Notes under the pieces: generated by a model
What the model was told of the DNA's origin: nothing
The model's database searches: none
The model's input: only the letters and a program-made list of their open reading frames with translations
Shown: positions 37,546 to 45,951 of the stretch, piece after piece
Position numbering within the stretch: position 1 is the stretch's first letter
Layout: the number at the start of each line of letters is the position of its first letter
Program-made: the position numbers and the translations under genes
Assembly (NCBI GenBank): GCA_030746775.1
Contig: JASLLZ010000013.1
Location: 1 to 47,528, forward strand
DNA: 47,528 bases
Reading direction: 5' to 3'
Source: Rhodospirillales bacterium
Lineage (GTDB): Bacteria; Pseudomonadota; Alphaproteobacteria; Rhodospirillales; JASLLZ01

Positions 37546-39266
37546 GTGGCCGAAAAACGAGAGTCCCAGGCAACGAATTCAGTGCAGGCGATCCGTTCCG
37601 AACGGGACCGTTTCGTGGCCTGGCCTTTTGCTGGGCCGACCTGCTCATAGAGCTTGACGCCGACGAGGCGGTGATCTTCGCCGGCGGCCCCTGGGGGGCC
37701 CTTATCGGCCGCGACGCGGCAACCCTCAAGGGCCTGGCGCTGAACGATCTTATCGCCGAGCAGGACCGATCCTTGGTGCACGAGCTTCTCGGTCTGGCGC
37801 GCAAGAAAGGCAGGATCGAGAACGCCGCCGTCCGCCTGCAAGGCGCCAGGGGCGCCACCCAACCGCTGTCATTTTCCGGATATCGATTCGACGAGCTGGG
37901 CGGCCACTACTTCCTGGCCTTTCGTATCGGGACGCCGGCGCGGGTGGGAAGCGCCGATACGCCGGTGACCCGCGACGCCGAAAGCGGGCTCTACGACGCC
38001 GAATCGTTCTCTTCGGTGGTTGCCGAAAGGGCCAGGGCGGGAGCCGAGGCAGAGGCAGGGGAGGGCCCGGACGAGCGGGGCAAGATGACCCTGATCGCGC
38101 TGCCCGAATATGAGGCCCTGCAAGGGCGCATGGACGCGGAATCCCAACACGCCCTCATCAACACCATGGGCGCCTATCTGAAGGCCAACTCGGTTGACGG
38201 CGACACCGCGGCGCGCATCAGCGACGACCGCTTTGGCCTGGTCCACGAGGACGACCTTGACCTGGAAGAGTTGCAAGAAAAGATCGGCGATTTCACCAAG
38301 GAAGCCGATCCCACGGGTCAGGGAATCGAGGTCGAGGCCGCCACCGTCGAAGTCGATTCGGAAACGGCCAGCGACGAGGATTTGGCCAACGGCCTGGTCT
38401 ACGCCATCAACCAGTTTCGCAGCGCCGAAGGCAGCGATTTCTCCGTCCGGCAACTGTCGACCAACCTCTCGTCCCTGGTATCCCAGGCCGCGAATTCGGT
38501 CAAGGCGTTCAAGAAGGTGGTCGCAGATGCCGAATTCGAGGTCGCGCTGCAACCCATCATCGACGTGCTGTCGGGCCAGATACACCACTACGAAGCCCTG
38601 GTCCGGTTTGCCTCGGCCGATGGAGAGCAGTCGCCCTACGAACAAATCGTCTTTGCCGAGGAAACCGGGTTGATCCAGGAGTTCGACCTGGCCATGGCCC
38701 ACAAAGTGGTGGAATGGCTGGACCGCAGTCCCCGCAACTCCAAGACAAGTGTCGCGGTCAATGTCTCGGGCCACTCGGTCGCGTCGCTCGATTATATAAG
38801 CGGGTTGCACAAGTTGTTGACCGAGAACTTGTGGCTACGCGGGCGCATGTTGTTCGAAATCACCGAATCGGCGCGCATGACGGATCTCGCCGCCGCCAAC
38901 CAGTTTATCCAAAGATTGCGTGGCGAGGGGTTTCCCGTTTGTCTCGACGACTTCGGTGCCGGGGCCGCCAACTTCCAATACCTCTCGACCATGGAAGTGG
39001 ACGTCGTCAAGCTCGACGGCTCGGCCGTGCGCAACGCCCAGGAAGCCCGCAAGGGAAAGGCCTTTCTCAAGTCTCTGGTCAGCCTGTGCCGCGACCTCGG
39101 CGTCGAAACCATCGCCGAAATGGTCGACGACAAGAAAGGCCTCGATTTCATCCGCGAATGCGGCGTCCAGTATGTTCAGGGCTACCTCTTCGGTAAGCCC
39201 AACACGGACGTCAAGACCTTCGAGAAGCTTCGCCTGCCGTCGCTGTTCCCGCAATGGCGGGGGTGA
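37546..39266 (+). pseudogene. EAL-domain cyclic-di-GMP phosphodiesterase with an N-terminal frameshift
   Basis: From GTG 37546, preceded by GAGGA, the frame encodes VAEKRESQ to RSERDRFVA and then breaks. One frame over, the text continues LAFCWADLLIELDADE and stays open to 39266. One missing base in CC at 37619-37620 explains this; repaired length is 573 residues. Domains are PAS-like (about 30-110), degenerate GGDEF (SDDRFG in place of GGDEF), and EAL. The EAL part looks active: YEALVRF, NVSG, FEITES, CLDDFGAG, VKLDG, IAEMV and YVQGYLFG. No good start lies between the break and the EAL part except ATGs far inside, so the present sequence probably makes little full product. Confidence 0.78.
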
Positions 39267-39267
39267 C

Positions 39268-40179
39268 TTAGCCGGCGCGGATCATGGTCCCGGCGCCGTG
39301 TTCGGTGAAGATTTCGACCAACAGGGCATGAGGGGCCCGCCCGTCAATGACGACGGCGGCATCGACGCCGGACTCGACGGCGGCAACGCAGGTCTCGATC
39401 TTGGGGATCATGCCGCCGTGGATGGTGCCGTCCTCGATCAGTTGCCGCGCCTCGCCGAGGTTAAGCTCGGGAATCAGGGCACCGTCGCCGTCAAGCACGC
39501 CGGCAACGTCGGTCATCATTAACAAGCGCTCGGCGCCGACCGCTCCGGCGATCGCCCCGGCAACCGTATCGGCGTTGATGTTGAGCGTCTCGCCCTCTGG
39601 CCCGACGCCGATCGGCGCGATCACCGGTATGATGGTTTCCGAGTCCTCGCAAAGCTCCAGGATGTGGGGCGTGATCTTCTTGGGTTCGCCGACCAGGCCG
39701 AGATCCAAGATGCGCTCGATATTGGATTCGGGATCGCGCTTGGTGCGGCGCAGCTTGTCGGCGCGGATCATGTTGCCGTCCTTGCCCGACAGGCCGATGG
39801 CGAAACCGCCGGCGTCGTTGATGGCCGAGACGATCTGCTTGTTGATCGAACCCGACAGGACCATCTCCACAATGCCCACGGTTTCGCGGTCGGTGACGCG
39901 CAGGCCGTCGATGAACTCGCTCTTGACCTTCAGCCGTTCCAGCATGGCGCCGATCTGCGGTCCGCCGCCGTGAACGACGACCGGGTTGATGCCGACCTGC
40001 TTCAACAGCACCACGTCGCGGGCGAACAGCTTTGCCAGGCCTTCGTCGCCCATGGCGTGGCCGCCGTACTTGATGACGAAGGTCTCGCCCGCGTAGCTCC
40101 GCATGTAGGGCAGGGCTTCGGACAGCGTCCGCGCCTGGGCCAGCACCTCGTCTGGCGTTGTGTCAGTTTTCTTGCTCAT
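39268..40179 (-). CDS. argB: Acetylglutamate kinase
   Basis: Phosphorylates N-acetylglutamate in arginine synthesis; 303 residues. VIKYGGHAM is the phosphate-binding lysine motif, VVHGGGPQI the glycine-rich loop, and [15 protein letters not shown] the later nucleotide/substrate motif. An N-terminal helix ahead of the kinase fold suggests the arginine-inhibited hexameric type. It closes the rpmH-to-argB run, 35 bases after engB, and is convergent with the EAL gene. Confidence 0.96.
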   Translation of the reverse strand: MSKKTDTTPDEVLAQARTLSEALPYMRSYAGETFVIKYGGHAMGDEGLAKLFARDVVLLKQVGINPVVVHGGGPQIGAMLERLKVKSEFIDGLRVTDRETVGIVEMVLSGSINKQIVSAINDAGGFAIGLSGKDGNMIRADKLRRTKRDPESNIERILDLGLVGEPKKITPHILELCEDSETIIPVIAPIGVGPEGETLNINADTVAGAIAGAVGAERLLMMTDVAGVLDGDGALIPELNLGEARQLIEDGTIHGGMIPKIETCVAAVESGVDAAVVIDGRAPHALLVEIFTEHGAGTMIRAG

Positions 40180-40214
40180 GACGGGCGCAGACTATCGTAC
40201 TTGGAATGTTGTTT

Positions 40215-40865
40215 CTAGGTCGCCGCGATATGGGCCAATTCGGCGCGCAGGGCATCGATACCCAGGCCGCCGCGGGCGCTGGTGGCCAGAATAAGCGGAT
40301 GGGCGGCACCATGGCGCGACACCTCGCCGGCGACGGTGTCCACCATCGCTTGCAGGCCAGCCTGGGTGAGCTTGTCGCACTTGGTCAGCACGCATTGGTA
40401 CGAGACGGCCGCCGTGTTCAGCATGGCCATGACCTTGCGGTCGGCGCTTTTGATGCCGTGCCGCCCGTCGATCAGCAGCAGGGCCCGGCGCAGCGGCGCA
40501 CGGCCCCGCAAATAGCTGTCGGCCAGCCGGGTCCATTGCTCGACCGTTTTGTGCGGTGCCTTGGCGTAGCCGTAGCCCGGCAGGTCGGCCAGCATCAGTC
40601 GGCCGCCCAGGTCGAAGAAGTTGATCTGCTGTGTACGGCCCGGCGTGTTCGATATGCGGGCCAGGGTGCGCCGTCCCGTCAGGGCGTTGATCAGGCTTGA
40701 CTTGCCGACGTTGGAGCGGCCGGCGAAGGCGATCTCGGGGAGTATGCTTTCGGGAACCTGCTCGGGACCGGCGGCGCCGAGGACGAAGGTGCAGGTTTGG
40801 GCGAAGAGCCAGCGCCCGGACTCCAATGCCGCTTCGTCGTGATCGGTCGAGTCTTGGATGGGCAC
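40215..40865 (-). CDS. engB: Ribosome-assembly GTPase EngB/YsxC
   Basis: GTPase needed for 50S subunit assembly and cell division; 216 residues. G1 is GRSNVGKS at 49-56, G2 lies in NTPGRTQ, G3 is DLPGYGYAK and G4 is TKCDK. It follows yidC by 22 bases. Confidence 0.96.
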   Translation of the reverse strand: MPIQDSTDHDEAALESGRWLFAQTCTFVLGAAGPEQVPESILPEIAFAGRSNVGKSSLINALTGRRTLARISNTPGRTQQINFFDLGGRLMLADLPGYGYAKAPHKTVEQWTRLADSYLRGRAPLRRALLLIDGRHGIKSADRKVMAMLNTAAVSYQCVLTKCDKLTQAGLQAMVDTVAGEVSRHGAAHPLILATSARGGLGIDALRAELAHIAAT

Positions 40866-40887
40866 GGCCCCTCCCGGCGGGGGTTTC

Positions 40888-42654
40888 CTAGGCGGTGACC
40901 CCCATGCGCCTCATGATCACCCACTGCTGAAGGATCGAAAGCGTATTGTTCCACGCCCAGTATATTACCAGTCCGGCCGGGAACGGGGCCAACAGCACGG
41001 TGAACACGATGGGCAGAAACATGAAGATCTTGGCCTGGATCGGGTCCGCCGGGGTCGGGTTGAGGCGCTGTTGCAGGAACATCGTGGCGCCCATGATCAA
41101 GGGCCAGATGCCGATCATGAGAAACTCCGGCGGAGTGAAGGGGAGAAGCCCGAACAGATTGAACATGGTGGTCGGATCGGGCGCCGACAGGTCCTGAACC
41201 CAGCCGAAGAAGGGGGCGTGGCGCATCTCGATGGTGACGAACAGCACCTTGTAAAGGGCAAAGAAGACCGGGATCTGGACAAGCATGGGCAGGCAACCCG
41301 CCGCCGGGTTGGCCTTTTCGCGCTTATACAGCGCCATCATTTCCTGGTTGATCCGCTGCTTGTCGTCGCCGAAGCGTTCGCGCAGTTTTAACATTTCGGG
41401 CTGCAGCTTCTTCATCTTGCTCATCGCCCGATAGGACTTGTTGGCCAGCGGGAAGAAGGCGAGCTTGATGACGATCGTCAGCAGCAGGATGGCGACACCA
41501 AAATTACCGGCGAAGTCGTTGAGGTAGATGAGGGTGTAGAAGATCGGCTTGGTGAGGAAATAAAACCAGCCGAAGTCGATGGCCAGATCAAGACGCTCGA
41601 TGCCCAGGTCCTCGGTGTATCCGTCCAGCAGCTTGACCTCCTTGGCACCGGCGAACAGGTGGTCGGTGGTCTCCACCACCCCGCCCGGCTTGGCGGTCAT
41701 TTGCGGACCCAGGAAATCGACCTGATACTTATCGATCTCGTTCTCGGCGCGATAGGTGAAACGGGTCTGCACCGGCGTCTTCTGGTCCGGTACCAGGGCC
41801 GCCAGCCAGTACTTGTCGGTTATCCCGACCCAGCCGCCGGTGGTCGGTTGTTCCATGACTTTCTGCTCTTGCAGGTCGTCGTAGTCGACCTCCTTGAGGG
41901 TTCCCTCCAGGACCCCCAACAGGCCCTCGTGAAGGATGAAGAAGCGGGTGACCTCGGGGGTTCCGGTGCGCGCCACGAAGCCGTAGGGATAAAAAGCGGC
42001 CGACTCGGTGCCGGAATTCTCGACCCTGCGTGTGATCGAGAACATGTAGTCGTCGTCCAGGGCGATGGTTTTGAGGAAGCGCAATCCCTGGCCATTGTCC
42101 CACCTGAGCGTCACCGGCGCACCGGGAATCAGCGCGGCGCGATTGGCCTTCCACAAGGTGTCGGGGCCGGGCACCAAGACGTCGCCGGCGGCGACCCAGC
42201 CGAATTCGGCGAGGTAGGCGTTTTCGGCGCCGTGGGGCGAGAACAAGACAATCTCGCGGCTCGTCGGGTCCAGGTCCTCGTGATAGTCGGCAAGGGTCAG
42301 GTCGTCGATGCGCCCGCCCTTGAGCGCGATCGATCCGTGCAGCCGGGACGAAACGATCTTAAGGCGCGGTGTGGCGTTGAGGATCGCCGCCCGGTCCTGG
42401 TCGCCGCTCGGCGCCGCGACGGAAGGAACCGCCGTGCCGGGCGGCACCGGCAACTCGGCCCTGGGGGCGGTCGCGGGGGCGGGTGGCGTTTGCGATCCGG
42501 GCGCCGGCAATGCCGGCGTCGGGGACGCAACCTGTTCGCCCGGGCTGCCGGGCACCGGTGCCGGCGGTCGGCGCTGGCTGTTGAAGAACTCGAAACCGAT
42601 GATGATCGCCACCGACAAGACGATGGCCAATATCATGTTGCGATTGTCAATCAC
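40888..42654 (-). CDS. yidC: Membrane protein insertase YidC
   Basis: Inserts and folds inner-membrane proteins, with or without SecYEG; 588 residues. The first span is at about 8-24. A Pro/Ala-rich linker leads to the large periplasmic beta-sandwich domain (about 85-340). The insertase domain follows with FGVAILLLTIVIKLAFFPL, the conserved arginine region KSYRAMSKMKKLQPE and later spans ending WAWNNTLSILQQWVIMRR. The start is GTG 42654 (VIDNRN), supported by ACGGAG upstream. Confidence 0.95.
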   Translation of the reverse strand: MIDNRNMILAIVLSVAIIIGFEFFNSQRRPPAPVPGSPGEQVASPTPALPAPGSQTPPAPATAPRAELPVPPGTAVPSVAAPSGDQDRAAILNATPRLKIVSSRLHGSIALKGGRIDDLTLADYHEDLDPTSREIVLFSPHGAENAYLAEFGWVAAGDVLVPGPDTLWKANRAALIPGAPVTLRWDNGQGLRFLKTIALDDDYMFSITRRVENSGTESAAFYPYGFVARTGTPEVTRFFILHEGLLGVLEGTLKEVDYDDLQEQKVMEQPTTGGWVGITDKYWLAALVPDQKTPVQTRFTYRAENEIDKYQVDFLGPQMTAKPGGVVETTDHLFAGAKEVKLLDGYTEDLGIERLDLAIDFGWFYFLTKPIFYTLIYLNDFAGNFGVAILLLTIVIKLAFFPLANKSYRAMSKMKKLQPEMLKLRERFGDDKQRINQEMMALYKREKANPAAGCLPMLVQIPVFFALYKVLFVTIEMRHAPFFGWVQDLSAPDPTTMFNLFGLLPFTPPEFLMIGIWPLIMGATMFLQQRLNPTPADPIQAKIFMFLPIVFTVLLAPFPAGLVIYWAWNNTLSILQQWVIMRRMGVTA

Positions 42655-42667
42655 GCGCGCCGCTCCG

Positions 42668-42907
42668 TCATCTTCGGTTACACGTGGAGGGGGGCACCGG
42701 GTCGTTACCGCATTCGCCCCACGGGTGGCAACGGGCGAGGCGCTTGACGGCAAGCCAGCCGCCGCGCCAGGCACCGAAGCGGGTGATGGCCTGGACGGCG
42801 TATCGTGAACAGGTGGGATGAAAACGGCAACTGGGTGCCAGAACGGGAGAGACCAGAAGCTGGTACCCCCTTACCAAACCACCCAAGCACCGGCTCGTCA
42901 CGGTCAT
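42668..42907 (-). CDS. yidD: Membrane protein insertion efficiency factor YidD
   Basis: A 79-residue peripheral membrane protein that assists insertion. [20 protein letters not shown] and [14 protein letters not shown] with [10 protein letters not shown] are diagnostic. ATG 42907 overlaps the rnpA stop (ATGA), and yidC follows by 13 bases. Confidence 0.94.
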   Translation of the reverse strand: MTVTSRCLGGLVRGYQLLVSPVLAPSCRFHPTCSRYAVQAITRFGAWRGGWLAVKRLARCHPWGECGNDPVPPSTCNRR

Positions 42908-43311
42908 TGTCCTGGCTCGTCCTCAATCTTCGGTCCGCCGGCGCCGCCGCGATGGGCGTCCAGTTGCCTGAGGGCCTTTTCCAGATCGCGCTTGAGCGCC
43001 GCGAACGGACGTTTCAGCGAACCGGCCCGCCCGATGATCACGAAGTCATGTCCGGCCTTGGCCTGTTCCGGAATGACCTGGCCGGCGGCATCGCGCAGAC
43101 GGCGCCGGACCCTGTTGCGGACCACCGCGTTGCCCACCTTGCGGCTGACCGTGAACCCGACGCGCATCCCTTCAAATTTCCTGTCGCAGGTATCTCCGGC
43201 GGGTCGCGTCCGGGCCTGCAGTATCAGGCCGGGAGTCACCCATTTGCGCCGCGTTCGGGCAACGCGAAGAAAATCCGCGCGCCGTTTCAGACGCAAGACG
43301 GCGGGATACAC
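42904..43311 (-). CDS. rnpA: Ribonuclease P protein component
   Basis: Protein partner of RNase P RNA in tRNA 5' maturation; 135 residues. [20 protein letters not shown] is the RNR motif that contacts RNA. It follows rpmH by seven bases and overlaps yidD by four. An acidic, Gly-rich tail extends past the usual end. Confidence 0.95.
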   Translation of the reverse strand: MYPAVLRLKRRADFLRVARTRRKWVTPGLILQARTRPAGDTCDRKFEGMRVGFTVSRKVGNAVVRNRVRRRLRDAAGQVIPEQAKAGHDFVIIGRAGSLKRPFAALKRDLEKALRQLDAHRGGAGGPKIEDEPGQ

Positions 43312-43318
43312 GACAGTT

Positions 43319-43453
43319 TCAAGCGGACAGGCGCTTACGTCCCTTGGCGCGTCGATTGGCCAGGACCCGGCGACCGCCCACGGTCGCCATGCGGGCGCGG
43401 AAGCCGTGGCGGCGCTTGCGGATGAGTCTGCTTGGCTGAAAGGTACGCTTCAC
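43319..43453 (-). CDS. rpmH: 50S ribosomal protein L34
   Basis: A 44-residue basic ribosomal protein, [20 protein letters not shown] and on. The start is GTG 43453 with GGGAG seven bases ahead; in-frame codons upstream are not part of L34. It leads the rpmH-rnpA-yidD-yidC-engB-argB run. Confidence 0.96.
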   Translation of the reverse strand: MKRTFQPSRLIRKRRHGFRARMATVGGRRVLANRRAKGRKRLSA

Positions 43454-43483
43454 GGGACAACTCCCACAAAATATGAGCATCGC

Positions 43484-43512
43484 TGTATACGGTCTTGACT
43501 GGGCGAAGTCAA
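43484..43512 (-). promoter_or_regulatory. Near-consensus sigma-70 promoter for the rpmH operon
   Basis: On the minus strand TTGACT (43507-43512) and TATACA (43484-43489) are separated by exactly 17 bases. Each hexamer differs from consensus at one or two positions. Transcription would start near 43477, about 25 bases before the rpmH GTG. Confidence 0.8.
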
Positions 43513-43564
43513 CGCCGGCTGACGGCGAGCCGCCCGTCGCGGGGTGTTCACACAATGGTGACTG

Positions 43565-43578
43565 GTCGCCATGGCGAC
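43565..43578. promoter_or_regulatory. 14-bp perfect palindrome in the divergent rpmH/VTT region
   Basis: GTCGCCATGGCGAC is fully symmetrical and lies about 53 bases upstream of the rpmH -35 element and about 120 upstream of the VTT gene start. It could bind a dimeric regulator serving either side. No known regulator is recognised. Confidence 0.35.
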
Positions 43579-43699
43579 AATTTCTTAACTATATTCGTGA
43601 AAAGTCCTTTCCGCGGCCACTTTTTTTGTGTTGCGGCCCCCGGTTGATTGACGGAGATTGTACAAGGTGGATGCAGCGAACGGCGCGGAAGCGAGAACT

Positions 43700-44410
43700 A
43701 TGGACAGACCGTTTACGCCGTGGCGCCTCGTTCCTCTGATCGTTGTCGGCGCTGGGCTGGCTGCGTTTTTCCTATTGGAATTGGACGCGTACCTGTCTTT
43801 CGAGGCCCTGCGCGAGCATCGCCAGGTCCTGCTTGCTTGGCGGAGCGAGAATTATTTTCTCTTGGTGACGTCGTTCATCGCCCTTTATGGCCTGATGGCG
43901 GCGTTTTCCGTGCCCGGCGCGGTGTGGATGACGATTTCGGGCGGTTTCCTCTTTGGTCCCGTGGTGGGGACAGCGGCATCGGTGACCGGTGCGACGCTGG
44001 GTGCCGTCGCGCTGTTCCTGGCGGCACGCTACGCCCTTGGCGATATCCTGCGTGCCAAGGCGGGGCCGGCGATCCGCAAGATGGAGGCGGGGTTCAACGA
44101 AAACGCACTGAGTTACCTCTTTATCCTACGCTTGGTGCCGCTGTTTCCTTTCTGGTTGGTCAATCTGGTGCCGGCCCTGCTGGGGGTGAAACTCGGGACT
44201 TTTTTTCTCGCCACATTCTTCGGCATTATTCCCGGTTCCCTGGTCTTTACCCTGGTCGGCAGCGGCTTGGGGAGTCTCCTCGACGCCGGTATGGCGCCCG
44301 ATCTAAACGTCTTTTTCGAACCGGAAATTCTCCTTCCTATCGCCGGATTGGTGGTGCTATCCCTAATCCCGGTGATTTATAAGAAGGTGACCAAGAGCCG
44401 ATCCGAATAA
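43700..44410 (+). CDS. VTT-domain (TVP38/TMEM64 family) membrane protein
   Basis: A 236-residue inner-membrane protein with about six spans. The family core is clear: SVPGAVWMTISGGFLFGP, GATLGAVALFLAARY and LRLVPLFPFWLVNLVPALLG, followed by GIIPGSLVFTLVGSGLGSL. Relatives of this and the DedA group are lipid scramblases or transporters; the substrate here is unknown. ATG 43700 has GGAAG upstream; in-frame codons before it lack support. It precedes the flavoprotein gene by 91 bases on the same strand, and the stop codon lies inside a long inverted repeat. Confidence 0.85.
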   Translation: MDRPFTPWRLVPLIVVGAGLAAFFLLELDAYLSFEALREHRQVLLAWRSENYFLLVTSFIALYGLMAAFSVPGAVWMTISGGFLFGPVVGTAASVTGATLGAVALFLAARYALGDILRAKAGPAIRKMEAGFNENALSYLFILRLVPLFPFWLVNLVPALLGVKLGTFFLATFFGIIPGSLVFTLVGSGLGSLLDAGMAPDLNVFFEPEILLPIAGLVVLSLIPVIYKKVTKSRSE

Positions 44411-44466
44411 CTGGAGACGGTTGTGACACGGCCCTTCAGGCCTCCAGTCATTCGGATAGGCTCTTG
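44392..44466. repeat. 25-bp inverted repeat spanning the end of the VTT gene
   Basis: The left arm (44392-44416) includes the last codons and stop of the VTT gene. The right arm (44442-44466) lies in the gap before the flavoprotein gene. They match at 23 of 25 positions around a 25-base loop. The RNA would form a long hairpin that covers the stop codon and ends 35 bases before the next start. No T-run follows, so it may stabilise, attenuate or separate expression of the two genes rather than simply terminate. Confidence 0.7.
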
Positions 44467-44501
44467 ATCCGCACCCCGAGCCGGCAAAGGATCGGTATCC
44501 C

Positions 44502-45926
44502 ATGACAAAAGCCCTGGACGTCGATATCTGCGTCATCGGCGCCGGCGCGGGCGGACTGTCGGTCGCCGCCGGCGCCGTCCAGATGGGCGCCTCGGTCGTC
44601 CTCGTCGAAAAAGGCAAGATGGGGGGTGATTGCCTGAACTACGGCTGCATCCCTTCGAAGGCCCTGTTGGCCGCGGGGCATGCCGCCGAGGCGGTGCGCC
44701 GGGCACGCCGTTTCGGCGTCAATGCATCCGCCGCGGCCATCGATCCGGCGGGCGTTTACGGCCATGTGCGCGATACCATCGCCGCCATCGCGCCGGTCGA
44801 TTCCGTGGAACGGTTCGAAGGCCTGGGGGTCAAGGTAATCCAGGCCTACGGCCGCTTTTCGGGACGCCGGACGGTAACGGCCGACGAGACCCGGATCACG
44901 GCCCGGCGCATCGTCGTCGCCACCGGTTCGACGCCCTTCGTGCCGCCAATCGCGGGACTGGACGGAGTCCCCTATCTGACCAACGAAACCCTTTTCGATC
45001 TGGATGCCGTGCCCGAGCACCTGGTCATTATCGGCGGCGGTCCCATAGGTGTTGAAATGGCTCAGGCCCACCGTCACCTGGGGGCCCGGGTAACGGTGCT
45101 GGAAATGGCCTCGGTCCTGCCCAATGACGACCCCGAATTGGTCGGGCCCCTGCGCCGGCGGCTCATCGAAGACGGCGTCGATCTGCGTGAAGGGGTGACC
45201 GTGACGGGCGTGGAAAAGGTGGACACCGGGGTTGCCGTCGCCATGAGCCGGGACGGCGCCGAAAGCCGGATCGAAGGAACCCACGTCCTGGTCGCGGCGG
45301 GCCGGCGGCCGACGGTCGAGGGGCTGGACCTGGACAAGGCGGGGATCGACTTCGACGGAAAGGGCATAAAGGTCAACCATCGGCTGCGCACCACCAACCG
45401 GCGGGTCTATGCCGTCGGCGACGTGACCGGCGGGCACCAGTTTACCCACATGGCAAGCCATCACGCCGGCATCGTCATCCGCAACATCTTGTTCCGCTTG
45501 CCGTCAAGGGCCGAGGCCCGCGTCGTGCCCTGGGTCACCTACACGGCGCCGGAATTGGCCCAGGTCGGCCCGACGGAAGCCGAGGCGCGCCGGGATGGGG
45601 CCGACGTTCGCGTCCTGCGCTGGCCCTTCGCCGACAATGACCGGGCACGGACCGAAGGGGATATCGACGGAATGGTCAAGGTCGTTGTCACGCCCCGGGG
45701 ACGGATCGTGGGAGCGGGCATCGTCGGTCCACGGGCCGGGGAGCTGATCCAGACCTGGGTCCTGGCAATCGCCGAGGGCGTGAAGATCGGCGCGGTGGCC
45801 AAGATGATCGTTCCCTATCCTACCCTGGGCGAGGCCAGCAAGCGGGCCGCCGGCAGTTTTTTCACCCCGGCTCTTTTCGGCGAGCGTACCCGGCGGATGG
45901 TTCGTTTTCTGCGCCGTTTCGGTTAG
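44502..45926 (+). CDS. MerA-like pyridine nucleotide-disulfide oxidoreductase
   Basis: A flavoenzyme of 474 residues in the dihydrolipoamide dehydrogenase/mercuric reductase family. GAGAGG at 13-18 binds FAD. Redox cysteines are Cys44 and Cys49 (GDCLNYGC). IIGGGPIGVEMA is the NAD(P)H site and VYAVGDVTGG the second FAD motif. The dimer-interface HPT(L)SE motif of lipoamide dehydrogenase reads YPTLGE, so the catalytic histidine is replaced by tyrosine. This argues against lipoamide as substrate. No heavy-metal-binding N-terminal domain and no merR/merT neighbours are present. It is probably co-transcribed with the VTT gene. Substrate unknown. Confidence 0.85.
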   Translation: MTKALDVDICVIGAGAGGLSVAAGAVQMGASVVLVEKGKMGGDCLNYGCIPSKALLAAGHAAEAVRRARRFGVNASAAAIDPAGVYGHVRDTIAAIAPVDSVERFEGLGVKVIQAYGRFSGRRTVTADETRITARRIVVATGSTPFVPPIAGLDGVPYLTNETLFDLDAVPEHLVIIGGGPIGVEMAQAHRHLGARVTVLEMASVLPNDDPELVGPLRRRLIEDGVDLREGVTVTGVEKVDTGVAVAMSRDGAESRIEGTHVLVAAGRRPTVEGLDLDKAGIDFDGKGIKVNHRLRTTNRRVYAVGDVTGGHQFTHMASHHAGIVIRNILFRLPSRAEARVVPWVTYTAPELAQVGPTEAEARRDGADVRVLRWPFADNDRARTEGDIDGMVKVVVTPRGRIVGAGIVGPRAGELIQTWVLAIAEGVKIGAVAKMIVPYPTLGEASKRAAGSFFTPALFGERTRRMVRFLRRFG

Positions 45927-45951
45927 AAATTGATGAGGAGGCGAGGAACCA

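Noticed and set aside
43454-43699. Replication origin beside rpmH
   Set aside because: rpmH borders oriC in some bacteria, but no dnaA gene and no cluster of TTATCCACA-like boxes is present here.
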